Below are positions 38,401 to 44,739 of a DNA stretch of 64,000 nt, in pieces (the stretch's first letter is position 1; each line of letters starts with the position of its first letter). The DNA comes from Thermoguttaceae bacterium. Its GTDB lineage: Bacteria; Planctomycetota; Planctomycetia; Pirellulales; Thermoguttaceae. The stretch covers positions 23,050 to 87,049 of the forward strand of contig JAFRXD010000012.1 of NCBI GenBank assembly GCA_017441605.1. Reading direction: 5' to 3'. Below the pieces are notes generated by a model. That model was given only the letters and a program-made list of their open reading frames with translations. It had not been told where the DNA came from and ran no database searches. Both the position numbers and the translations under genes were made by a program.

Positions 38401-40930
38401 TACCGGAGGCGAGATAAATCGCGGCTCCGTTTTCAGCGGCGCCTTGGGTAAATCTCAACCCTTTAAGTTTAAGGTCGTTTCCGAAGGAGGAAAGAATTCT
38501 CGTCGCGTTGGCTCCGCTTATCGTAATACCGGGGGCGTCGCTCGCGGAATCCCAAAGGGAAGTCGCGTCGATTAGGATCGATTTCGACGCGATAAGTTGC
38601 GCGCCGTCCAAGACGATCGTTTGCCCTTTGAGGGCGTCGGCGAAAGTAATGGTTTCGCCGTTTCGGGCATAGTCGAGCGCGTATCGCAGGGATCCGAGGG
38701 TCGAATCGGAGTCGATCGTTTTCGAGACCACGAGAGGATCGGTATTGGGATCCTCGGGGGCGGAAATCGTAAGAACGTAGTCTTGAACGATCTGAACGGA
38801 GCCTTGGTCGCGAACGCGCGCGAAATACATACCGGGCGCGAAACCGGTTAGGGAAACGGTCTTGGTCGTCGCATAACCGGAGGTCGATCCGACCTCGACG
38901 CCGTTTGAGTCGTAAACCGCGAGCTCGAGATTGGCGTCGGCAAAATCGCCGATTTGGACGTAGGAATCGAGGTCGCCCTCGTCGAGAATAGTGAACTTGA
39001 AGAAGTCCTCGTCGGTTTCGTAGAGCAAATTGGGAGCGAGCGTCGAGACGCCGGTCAGGGCGCCGAGATTATACGCCGTTTCCATAGAGTCGTTCGACTC
39101 GTACCGGTCGGGATCCGCGGTCGTCCAAGTCGAAATCGACGCCCAAGCGGAATCGGCGAAACCGTCGGCGATCGCTTTAACGCGCAAATAGTATTGTGTC
39201 GCCCTTTCGAGATTGTCGACCAAGAGGGCGCCGCTCTCCAATGAGGAGAGTTCGACGCAATTGGCAAATCCGGAATCGGTCGCGCATTGAAGCAAGTATC
39301 CGGTCGCGTTAGCGACGTGGGCGACGTTCAAGGTAATCGAGGAACCGCCGACGGAGTCGATCGCAACGATCGGTCGATCCAGCTCGTTTTCACCAAGAGG
39401 CGCGGGGGGCGAGATTTCCAACGAATACTCTCCTCCGCGCCCTTCGGAGTACATATTATAGACTCCCAAATAATAAGTTCCCTTTGGCAAATTATTGAGA
39501 GAAATCGATCCGGATTCGTTGTAAACCAATCCGCTTCCCACTTCGTCGACGTTCGCGTCGAGGACTCGGAAATAGAGCGCGAAGAAACCTACGCTATAAT
39601 CGGCGGACAATTGGATCCAATCGTTTTCACCGCCGTTGGCGACGGTCGTAAATTTGAACCAGTCGACGTCGGACGCGTCAAGCAAATTCAAGGCGCTATT
39701 GGAGTAGGTTTCGGTCAGGGTTCCCAAATCGTAAGCGGAACCGATCCCGTCGTTCGGTTCGAGCGCGTCGGGCTCGCCGATCAAGACGTCGGCGGTCGCC
39801 CAAGAGGAATCTCTCCATTGGTCGGCGGTCGCCTTGACGCGGAAGTAATAGGCGGTAAAAGGAGTAAAATTCTCGAACGAATAAACGCCGGACACGTTGA
39901 ATATCGCTTCCTCGCAAGTGGTAAACGACGGCTCGAGATCGTATTGAAGAACGTAGGAGGTCGCGTTTTCGACGGCTCCGATCGAGACGCTAACGTTCGT
40001 ATCTTCCACTTGGAGCGCGAGCGAGGGACTATCCAATTGAGGAGTCGTTTCGGGCGCGGAGATCTCGAGCGCGTAGGCGCCGCTTCCGCCGGAATAGTTG
40101 TAGACGTAAGCGTAATAAACGCCGGCTTGTCGACCTTCCAGCGAAATCGTTTCGACGCCGGTGACCCCCATAGAATACGCGAGTTGCGAACCTTGGGAAC
40201 TGTACAGCTTCAGATCGAAATCGCGACCGGAACCGTGTTCGTAGGTCAGTTTGACGTAATGATCCGACGTTCCGGTTTCGCCAATGGAGAATTTGAAATA
40301 GTCCTTGTCGGAACCGGAGCTAAGGTCGGATCCAAGCGAAAGGACTCCGGAAATCTCGCCTAGGTCGTATGCGGTCGACAGGGAATCGTTGGGCTCGCAA
40401 TCGACGGTATTCGCGACGGAGGCGGCTCCAAGATCGAGCTGGTAGTTCGCGTTGGTCGTTCTCAAAACGATCAGATCGTCTTCCGGGGTCGCCGCGGCGT
40501 CTTGGATCGCCTTGTTAATCGCGGCGTAAGAGAGCTCGTCGGCTTGGAGATCGACGACATTGATCGCGTCGGGGGACTCGGGTAAGTCGAGTTTGGAATA
40601 AGCCTGGCGAATCGCGTCGAACTCGGCGGCGGAGACGGAGAGAAGACTTCGATCCTCCAGCGACTCGAGCCGGAGCGCCCGGGTTTTCGGCGCCTTGCTC
40701 GCGCGACGAAACGATTTAGACGAACGAACAGAATTGGAAAAACGACGATCAAACGAATAGCGCGACAACGTTCCGCTCCTTAATGGACAACCCGCGCGAA
40801 AACCCCGCATTGCTCCAAAAGTCCCCGCGCGATTTTTGAAATAGCCCCGTCCGTTCGACGAACGCGAAGAAACGCGACTTCCCTCTTCCCGCGACAAAAA
40901 CGCCGAAAACGACTTTTTGCGTTTTCGCAT
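32423..40930 (-). CDS. Giant surface protein: PPC domains, two Pmp-like beta-helices, fibronectin III modules
   Basis: 2835 residues from the ATG at 40930. The frame opens 15 codons earlier at TTG 40975, but a -10-like TATACT at 40984-40979 would start the transcript near 40972, and neither start has a clear ribosome site. Parts in order: basic leader; planctomycete motif LRLESLEDRSLLSV (about 80-95); three PPC domains alternating with two fibronectin III modules (about 177-724); beta-helix 1 with GGAIY/FxxN repeats (about 730-1221); and four more PPC domains (YETNDAFEEAYDLG and relatives, about 1260-1810). Then come five fibronectin III modules (about 1815-2275), beta-helix 2 (about 2277-2690), one last fibronectin III module, and an acidic tail ending FWDVLAESLAK. 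The GGAI/FxxN pattern recalls chlamydial Pmp adhesins. It is likely an exported adhesin or envelope protein, related to its downstream giant neighbour. Confidence 0.9.
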   Translation of the reverse strand: MRKRKKSFSAFLSREEGSRVSSRSSNGRGYFKNRAGTFGAMRGFRAGCPLRSGTLSRYSFDRRFSNSVRSSKSFRRASKAPKTRALRLESLEDRSLLSVSAAEFDAIRQAYSKLDLPESPDAINVVDLQADELSYAAINKAIQDAAATPEDDLIVLRTTNANYQLDLGAASVANTVDCEPNDSLSTAYDLGEISGVLSLGSDLSSGSDKDYFKFSIGETGTSDHYVKLTYEHGSGRDFDLKLYSSQGSQLAYSMGVTGVETISLEGRQAGVYYAYVYNYSGGSGAYALEISAPETTPQLDSPSLALQVEDTNVSVSIGAVENATSYVLQYDLEPSFTTCEEAIFNVSGVYSFENFTPFTAYYFRVKATADQWRDSSWATADVLIGEPDALEPNDGIGSAYDLGTLTETYSNSALNLLDASDVDWFKFTTVANGGENDWIQLSADYSVGFFALYFRVLDANVDEVGSGLVYNESGSISLNNLPKGTYYLGVYNMYSEGRGGEYSLEISPPAPLGENELDRPIVAIDSVGGSSITLNVAHVANATGYLLQCATDSGFANCVELSSLESGALLVDNLERATQYYLRVKAIADGFADSAWASISTWTTADPDRYESNDSMETAYNLGALTGVSTLAPNLLYETDEDFFKFTILDEGDLDSYVQIGDFADANLELAVYDSNGVEVGSTSGYATTKTVSLTGFAPGMYFARVRDQGSVQIVQDYVLTISAPEDPNTDPLVVSKTIDSDSTLGSLRYALDYARNGETITFADALKGQTIVLDGAQLIASKSILIDATSLWDSASDAPGITISGANATRILSSFGNDLKLKGLRFTQGAAENGAAIYLASGKTTIENCLFDQNAATGQGGCLYGDSGTTAIVKKSVFNNNTSRRYAAGIRVTQSTLEVYDSVFANNVAATEGGAIKTDGATIVIERSAFDGNSANYGGAAQFYESTLALDGNSFSSNSGKYGGAVYINGGFADFRLNNFAWNSAVSFGGALLTTRAECRFEENEFSCNESQEGGAIYVASGTISFDSCSFASNSANFGGAVEAWSEDVLFVNCDFWSNSANTSGGGAYCGGTSRFVACFTVNNIAAYGGAIYVHPSKTASLTNCLVANNSASRGGASYSSGLLNYTNCTVADNCASSVCGGIYVSEGSVDLRNSVVALNDSCDVYLATANNATASAYNVLSSFSDWSNSSSDGVVNFIFDDDRPLFIDARNGDYRLTLGSQAIDKGNDFLVPSEIVVDLDGAERIQGSAVDLGAYESEPLEPDQYETNDAFEEAYDLGSISGVKRLEANFHNDDDVDYYKFSINYVGDENSYVRLITDDPTLNGWLQLTGPNGDSELLGFNYLGGIIPLTGLVPGEYCASANGLGNGFGYVLEISAPSVGNEVLEPDAYESNDNLNDARNLGTVSKISTVEANINVLSDEDWFALSINGTGKSSNYIELVHEELPLNLSSAYDGFSLSLELLDSNGAAIDCSSSGTGTERVSLRGLEEGTYYIRVYCDLFGDSERASLFAGASYSLTISAPFVLEPDPYEPNDLNQPYDLGTLSGISLYEANVSGYEEVGEECILDSDCYKFAIDYVAGADCHVSITFEDPEVCEVLVNIRAFNEQSGKWTYFPDARVVDGSIVAPMTGLLPGEYFVDITYLGEYDMPYVMVISAPTEDAVSLGPDDCESNDDFETAFDLGGVSGVAEIGASLSVMSEEDWYSFFIVDANGSDYRLELDFADLKAFYDDLGYDQYYVPENYYLDLELFDSDRALVGSATWDDANGTFPSISLDGLTAGVYYARVYNDWFSSSYERDGDFFVGGAYALTIVAPEASKLDSPVVSVSSTTKNSVVLNIQGGENASNYIVHYGTDPAFETYSAKSFASPGNATISALDFGTTYYFRVKATSDAFFPSDWATLEATTAKPSLAAPKLSVADASTASIVLSIGAVANAERYVLEYAKSPDFSGARSLDASPGTLSVSGLDSGDAYYFRVKATAPRYEDSAWKTISAATRRADGEPLDAPTFALSGTNTAIVIKLYPVEGAEKYVVDYSIDPSFASYKTKTYTSTETVKTISGLASETWYYVRVKAIASERTDSSFAKTSKIFTGASLDMPVVTVSAVKTAVVLNIKPVPGGEKYVVEYADNPDFVNAGTKTYSSSGVKTISGLTFGTRYYFRVKATSSVANDSKPNAINFAAGQLATPKFFVSEIGTNSLKIRCYNSASASGYEVMLSTSSDFADAWRVQGSASGVVTVDGLTPRTKYHFKVRALGDDVSRVNSGWSKIVGSAKTLSDSPLVVTTTVDSATTMGSLRFAIASARPGDVVTFDEDLRGKTITLKSELLVDKSVTIDASAIWDDENEKPGVAISGNNASRVFNIAAETSLIGLEITSGYAEDESVLGGAGVRATANVSLSQCLIANNLGWGCGAGVSAEASATLNNCVVRQNVSDWYGGGVYIGSSGTGAFSNCVFTENEAWKGGGVYIGSSGTGAFSNCVFTENEAWDGGGVSTEGSCVIENCQIVGNTAYGFGGGVLVYGLLELTNSSIADNDAAWGGGLDLYGSTIVSNCQIVGNLAFEDGGGVSVSSGSGRFVNCTIAGNSAINGGGLYVTEWAETSEFVNSIVANNEAESTGNDVFNNIGETSCALNARNVLSSYADWSNADEPGVVNYVYDPALPLFLDAENGDYRLAPGTQALNRGDNSFVTTEFDLAGEARIQDEIVDLGARERASFALRAPVVSASVTKSAVVLNIGAVAEATRYVVEYSTTPTFDLITTKTYASAGVKTISGLSSATTYYFRVKATSPERDDSPWSTLEATTKAASTSSALLDDASPFENYFEDDDLDAFWDVLAESLAK
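33478..33633 (-). repeat. Near-perfect 78-bp tandem duplication in beta-helix 2
   Basis: Two adjacent 78-bp units (26 codons) are almost identical at the DNA level, from about 33483 onward. Each encodes one beta-helix turn ending in NEAWKGGG or NEAWDGGG. The neighbouring turns have diverged, so this is a recent duplication that kept the frame. Confidence 0.9.
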
Positions 40931-41464
40931 CGCATTGTCGATCAATAAGTTGGGCGATAGCCGAGTAACTGACAAAAAAGTATAGGTTTTTGCGCGGGTA
41001 AAAAGCGCCGATTTTGAGGGCTAATTCGGCAAAAAAATGATAAAAATTGGGCGCTCGGGATTGTTAAAACCTCATTAAACGGTATATTAGAGCAACGGGG
41101 AAGTTTGGGGCGCAACTGACAAAAACCTATGACATCTTGCGCGATTGTAACAAATATCGCGGCGGCGATTTTTGGAGTCGTTAATTGCCGCAAAACCTAT
41201 GAAACGGCGAGTTCGAATTGGTCGCGCGAACGAAAAAGCCGCGTCTTTATAAGAAAAACTAATAATATCTATTTTGCGCGGTTTATCCACGCTCTCGTTT
41301 TTGAGGGCGCGAAGCGCTCGATTTTTAGGCGTTTGGAGAAAGGGAGTTTTTGCGGGGGTTTTCGCGCGGTTTGAGCAAACGAGGATCGACGCGGGAGGCG
41401 ACGCTAGGGCAAGAGCGATTCCTCGGCAAATCGGCGGCGCGCGACAAAAAATTCCCCCTCCCCG
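40931..41464. other. Divergent intergenic region, no gene seen
   Basis: About 530 bp between the 2835-residue giant gene (minus) and the aromatic operon promoter (plus), AT-richer than the genes. A minus-strand -10 candidate TATACT (plus 40979-40984) may serve the giant gene. A short word CAAAA(A)CCTAT occurs three times: minus strand at about 40984-40996, plus at about 41119-41130 and plus at about 41190-41200. Frames here (such as 41129-41374) show no recognisable protein. A structured RNA cannot be excluded. Confidence 0.4.
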
Positions 41465-41492
41465 TTGACGCCTTTGTCAAAGGGGGTACAAT
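41465..41492 (+). promoter_or_regulatory. Promoter of the aromatic amino acid operon
   Basis: TTGACG (41465-41470), a 16-nt spacer and TACAAT (41487-41492), close to consensus. The -35 also forms a dyad, TTGAC-N6-GTCAA (41465-41480), a possible operator. Transcription would start near 41499, 27 nt before the leader peptide ATG. Confidence 0.82.
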
Positions 41493-41525
41493 GCGAACGG
41501 TTCAAACTTAGAAAGGACGGTCGTT

Positions 41526-41678
41526 ATGACCTTGACTCGTCAAACCGGACGGATAGCGAATCGCGAGGAAGGCGCGCTTTCTCGTCGCGGGGTCGGTTTG
41601 TCTTCGTTTGAATTTTCGGCGCTCCGCTTTACCGGTTACTTTTGGTATTACTTTGGCTATTTTACCGAGACGAAGTAA
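41526..41678 (+). CDS. Aromatic-rich leader peptide (attenuator peptide) of the pheA-DAHP synthase operon
   Basis: A 50-codon frame, ATG at 41526 with AAGGA in good position (41513-41517) and TAA at 41676-41678. The first 27 residues are ordinary. Residues 28-46 hold eleven aromatics in nineteen positions: Phe 28, 30, 35, 39, 43, 46; Tyr 38, 41, 42, 45; Trp 40 (core GYFWYYFGYF). This is the hallmark of a Phe/Tyr control peptide: scarce charged tRNA-Phe or tRNA-Tyr stalls the ribosome there. The peptide itself has no expected function. The gene lies after a strong promoter and before an intrinsic terminator, upstream of pheA and DAHP synthase. It is longer than enterobacterial PheL (15 residues) but otherwise follows the same logic. 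Reading frame, codon cluster and RNA segments agree, so chance is unlikely. Confidence 0.88.
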   Translation: MTLTRQTGRIANREEGALSRRGVGLSSFEFSALRFTGYFWYYFGYFTETK

Positions 41679-41750
41679 GGGCGCCGGAACGCGTGTAGAA
41701 AACAACAAGTTCGCATAGAACCGAGACGGCGCTCTTACGAAGGGCGCCGT
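41614..41750 (+). promoter_or_regulatory. Transcription attenuator with four mutually pairing segments
   Basis: Segment 1 (41614-41624, inside the aromatic codons) can pair with segment 2 (41679-41689, right after the leader stop): 11 bp with two G-U. Segment 2 with the stop codon (41676-41686) can instead pair with segment 3 (41727-41737): 11 bp with one G-U, the antiterminator. Segment 3 (41726-41736) can pair with segment 4 (41740-41750): the terminator stem. Segments 1 and 3 share CGGCGCTC; segments 2 and 4 share AAGGGCGCCG exactly. A ribosome stalled on Phe/Tyr codons frees segment 2 for segment 3, giving readthrough. A ribosome reaching the stop covers segment 2, giving termination. Confidence 0.85.
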
Positions 41751-41756
41751 TTTTTT
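41726..41756 (+). terminator. Attenuator terminator ahead of DUF554-pheA-DAHP synthase
   Basis: A 9- to 11-bp stem with one G-U (41726-41736 and 41740-41750; ACG loop when fully paired) is followed by seven T (41750-41756), 17 bp before the DUF554 start codon. A terminator directly ahead of a first gene, behind a leader peptide, marks it as conditional. Confidence 0.92.
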
Positions 41757-41772
41757 ATCGTTAGGGTCGAAT

Positions 41773-42483
41773 ATGCCCGCCGTATTTACGAACGTCGCGA
41801 CGGTGTTGCTCGGGGGTCTGCTCGGGCTTTTCCTTCGCGAGAAGATCAAGCGCGAGTTGGCGACGACGGTCGTCGACGCGCTCGGACTAGCGACGATCGT
41901 TATTGGGATCGCGTCGTCGCTGGCGACGAAGAACCCGCTGTGCCTGATCGTCAGTCTCGCCCTAGGAACCCTTATCGGCGCCCTGCTGAAGCTAGACGAA
42001 AGAATCGAGGCGACCGGCGAGTTTCTCGGGTCCAAGCTACTCTCGAAGAACGAGCGGTTCGGAAAATTCGCCGAAGGGTTCGCCGCCGCGTGCGTTATTT
42101 TCTGCGTCGGTCCGATGACCGTCGTCGGATCCCTCCAAGCGGGAATCGACGGGAACTACGACGTTATCTTCGCGAAAAGCGCGCTCGACTTCGTCTCGTC
42201 GACGATCTTCGCGGCGGCGATGGGGGTCGGGGTGCCGTTCGCGGCGCTGTTCGTGCTGGTCTTTCAGGGGGGGCTGACGCTACTTTCGGGTTTGCTGGCG
42301 CCCTATTTGACCGAGGAGGTCGTCGCGGAGTTTTCCGCCGCTGGGGGCGCGATTCTCATTGGGCTCGGAATCAATATTCTCGAAATCTCGGGGAAGAAGC
42401 TCAAAATCGCCGATATGACGCCCGCGATTTTCTTTCCAATCGTTTTTCTACCGACTTACCACTGGCTCTCGAGCTTCACGTAG
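41773..42483 (+). CDS. DUF554 membrane protein (YdfK/YqgA family)
   Basis: 236 residues, about six to seven membrane segments. It opens with PAVFTNVATVLLGGLLGLFLREKI, the typical DUF554 start, then GLATIVIGIASSLATKNPLCLIVSLALGTLIGALLKLDERIEATGEFL. FAEGFAAACVIFCVGPMTVVGSLQAGIDGNYDVIFAKSALDFVSSTIFAAAMGVGVPFAAL is the family's most conserved block. AGGG precedes the ATG at 41773. Family function is unknown; the glycine-rich helices suggest a transporter or channel. It is the first gene behind the aromatic attenuator and precedes pheA by 72 bp, so it is expected to be made when Phe or Tyr is scarce. That points to a link with aromatic amino acid supply, for example uptake; this is inference from position only. 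Confidence 0.92.
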   Translation: MPAVFTNVATVLLGGLLGLFLREKIKRELATTVVDALGLATIVIGIASSLATKNPLCLIVSLALGTLIGALLKLDERIEATGEFLGSKLLSKNERFGKFAEGFAAACVIFCVGPMTVVGSLQAGIDGNYDVIFAKSALDFVSSTIFAAAMGVGVPFAALFVLVFQGGLTLLSGLLAPYLTEEVVAEFSAAGGAILIGLGINILEISGKKLKIADMTPAIFFPIVFLPTYHWLSSFT

Positions 42484-42555
42484 CCGCCCCTTTCTCGATA
42501 AAACGAAACGCTTCGGAACAAGACGCTAAGGAACTATTAATAAGGAACAACGAAA

Positions 42556-43653
42556 ATGAACGAATTGGCGCAAGCGCGCGTCGAAATCAACGAAATCGAC
42601 GTCGAAATGGCGAAACTATTCGAGCGCCGCATGAAGATCTGCGAAAAGATCGCGGCGTTCAAAAAGGAGCACGCGCTCCCGGTGCGCGACCCCGTGCGCG
42701 AGCACGACTGGATCGTGCGAAGCAAGGGGCGGGTCGAATCGCCCGAAATCGAATCGTACTACGTGCCGTTCCTGAGGAACGTGGTCGATTTGTCGTGCCG
42801 GTACCAGTCTCGCGCCCTCGAGGAGCGGCGCGTCGCGTACAGCGGGGTTCCGGGTGCTTTCGCGCACGCGGCGGTCGAGAAGCTGTTCCCGGAATCGCAA
42901 GCGATCCCGTACCCCAACTTCGCGGCGGCGTACAAGAGCGTCGAGAACGGGGAAAACGATTGCGTCGTCCTGCCACTGGAAAACAGTTTCGAGGGCGAGG
43001 TCGCGGCGGTGATGGATCTGCTCTTCTTCGGCAATCTCTACGCGAATCAGGTAACGGAGATCCCGATTCGACACGCCCTGCTCGGACTTTTGGGGTCGTC
43101 GATCGACGGGGTGAAAACCGTCGTCAGTCATCCCCAAGCCTTGGGTCAATGCCGGAACTATATCGAAAGTCGAGGCATAGCGACCCAAACCTACGCGAAC
43201 ACGGCGCTGGCGGCTCAGTACGTTCTCGAGCAAGGAGATCCGACGATGGCCGCGATCGCGTCGGAAGAGACGGCGCGGCTTTACGGGCTAAAAATTCTCG
43301 CGAGCGGAATCAACGACTCGCCGAACAACACGACGCGATTCGCGGCGCTTTCGCGAGTCCAGAACACGCCGAGCTCCTCGAACGTTCGGGAGGACGAGAA
43401 CTTCATTTTGCTCTTCACGGTACAGAACCGCGCGGGGGCGTTGGCGCAGACGCTGAACATTATCGGATCGCACGGGTACAATATGCGGAACTTGCGAAGC
43501 CGCCCGATGAAAGATCTGCAGTGGAGCTACTTCTTCTACGTCGAGGCGGAGGGGAACGTTCACAACTCCAACGGCAAGGATATGATGCGGGAATTGTCGG
43601 CGATTTGCGCTCGGCTGAAACTGGTCGGGGCTTATTACGCGGGCAGCAAGTAA
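42556..43653 (+). CDS. pheA: Chorismate mutase / prephenate dehydratase (P-protein)
   Basis: 365 residues, a bifunctional enzyme that turns chorismate into prephenate and then phenylpyruvate, the last committed steps to phenylalanine. Residues about 1-88 are an AroQ-type chorismate mutase (IDVEMAKLFERRMKICEKIAAFK). Residues about 92-270 are prephenate dehydratase, with the TTRF catalytic motif at 259-262 and ENSFEGEVAAVMD. Residues about 281-358 are an ACT domain with GALA (294-297) and SRP (315-317), corresponding to the GALV and ESRP motifs that bind feedback-inhibiting Phe. AAGGAACAACG precedes the ATG. It follows the attenuator and DUF554 and is followed 54 bp later by DAHP synthase, so Phe probably controls it twice, by attenuation and through the ACT domain. 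Confidence 0.97.
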   Translation: MNELAQARVEINEIDVEMAKLFERRMKICEKIAAFKKEHALPVRDPVREHDWIVRSKGRVESPEIESYYVPFLRNVVDLSCRYQSRALEERRVAYSGVPGAFAHAAVEKLFPESQAIPYPNFAAAYKSVENGENDCVVLPLENSFEGEVAAVMDLLFFGNLYANQVTEIPIRHALLGLLGSSIDGVKTVVSHPQALGQCRNYIESRGIATQTYANTALAAQYVLEQGDPTMAAIASEETARLYGLKILASGINDSPNNTTRFAALSRVQNTPSSSNVREDENFILLFTVQNRAGALAQTLNIIGSHGYNMRNLRSRPMKDLQWSYFFYVEAEGNVHNSNGKDMMRELSAICARLKLVGAYYAGSK

Positions 43654-43707
43654 CAACCGGAAATTCGACGCGATTGGCGAATACAATACAAGACGAGGAA
43701 CTCAATT

Positions 43708-44736
43708 ATGAATATGGATTTCAAACGGGAGATGCCGGCGGCAAACGTCGTTCGAGACATGTACCCTCTTTCGGACGAATTGATCGAAAAGAAACAAGCG
43801 AACGACGCGGAGCTTCGTCGGATCTTTACGGGCGAGAGCGATAAGTTCGTTTTGGTGATCGGACCGTGCTCGGCCGATCGGGAAGACGCGGTGGTCGATT
43901 ATATCGAGCGACTTCGCGGGGTTCAGGATCGGGTGGCGGACAAAATCGTCATCGTGCCGCGAGTCTATACGAACAAGCCGCGAACGACGGGGGACGGGTA
44001 CAAGGGCATGCTGCACCAGCCTGATCCCCACAACTCGCCCGACTTGCTCAAAGGGTTGATCGCGATTCGCAAGTTGCACGTGGACGTCTTGACGAAGACG
44101 GGGTTCTCCTGCGCGGACGAAATGCTCTATCCGGAGAACCACCGATACTTGGCGGACTGCTTGTCGTACGTGGCGGTCGGAGCGCGCTCGGTGGAAAACC
44201 AGCAGCACCGGCTGGTGGCGAGCGGGCTGAAAATCCCGGTCGGGATGAAGAACCCGACGGGGGGCGATTTGTCGGTCATGATGAACTCGATCACGGCGGG
44301 GCAGCGCCCCCACGCGTTCGTCTTCTCCGGGTGGGAGGTTCAGAGCAAGGGGAACCCGTTGGCGCACGCGATTTTGCGCGGTTTCGCCAATAAGAACGGG
44401 CGATCGACGCCGAACTACCACTACGAGGACTTGCAGTTTTTGTGCGAGTTGTACGAAAAAAGCTCGCTGGTCAATCCGGCGGTTATCGTCGACTGCAACC
44501 ACGCGAACTCCGGAAAGCGCTGGGCGGAGCAACCGCGCATCGCGAACGAAGTCTTGCACAGCATGCGACACTCCGAAAGTATTCGCAAACTCGTCAAGGG
44601 ACTGATGGTCGAATCGTACATCGAGGACGGGAACCAGAAGTCGGACGGTTGCGTTTACGGACAATCGATCACCGATCCGTGCTTGGGTTGGGAGAAGACG
44701 GAAAAAATGATTCTCGAGTTGGCGGAGCAACTGTAA
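43708..44736 (+). CDS. 3-deoxy-7-phosphoheptulonate (DAHP) synthase, class I (AroF/G/H type)
   Basis: 342 residues. It condenses phosphoenolpyruvate and erythrose-4-phosphate, the first step of the shikimate pathway. Signatures of the class I alpha enzymes are LVIGPCSADREDAVVDY (metal-binding Cys), VPRVYTNKPRTTGDGYKGM with the K-P-R-T motif, VAVGARSVENQQHRLVASGLKIPVGMKNPTGGD, and VDCNHANSGKRWAEQP near the metal site. The length matches E. coli AroF/AroG/AroH, and feedback regulation by an aromatic amino acid is typical; which isoform cannot be told, so no gene symbol is given. It lies between pheA and gmd on one strand, 54 and 3 bp apart, so it is under the same attenuator. Confidence 0.96.
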   Translation: MNMDFKREMPAANVVRDMYPLSDELIEKKQANDAELRRIFTGESDKFVLVIGPCSADREDAVVDYIERLRGVQDRVADKIVIVPRVYTNKPRTTGDGYKGMLHQPDPHNSPDLLKGLIAIRKLHVDVLTKTGFSCADEMLYPENHRYLADCLSYVAVGARSVENQQHRLVASGLKIPVGMKNPTGGDLSVMMNSITAGQRPHAFVFSGWEVQSKGNPLAHAILRGFANKNGRSTPNYHYEDLQFLCELYEKSSLVNPAVIVDCNHANSGKRWAEQPRIANEVLHSMRHSESIRKLVKGLMVESYIEDGNQKSDGCVYGQSITDPCLGWEKTEKMILELAEQL

Positions 44737-44739
44737 GGA

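Noticed and set aside
15686..40752. Numerous Arg/Ser/Pro-rich frames on both strands inside the giant genes
   Set aside because: They are shadows of the repeat-coding frame; none has a domain or ribosome site.
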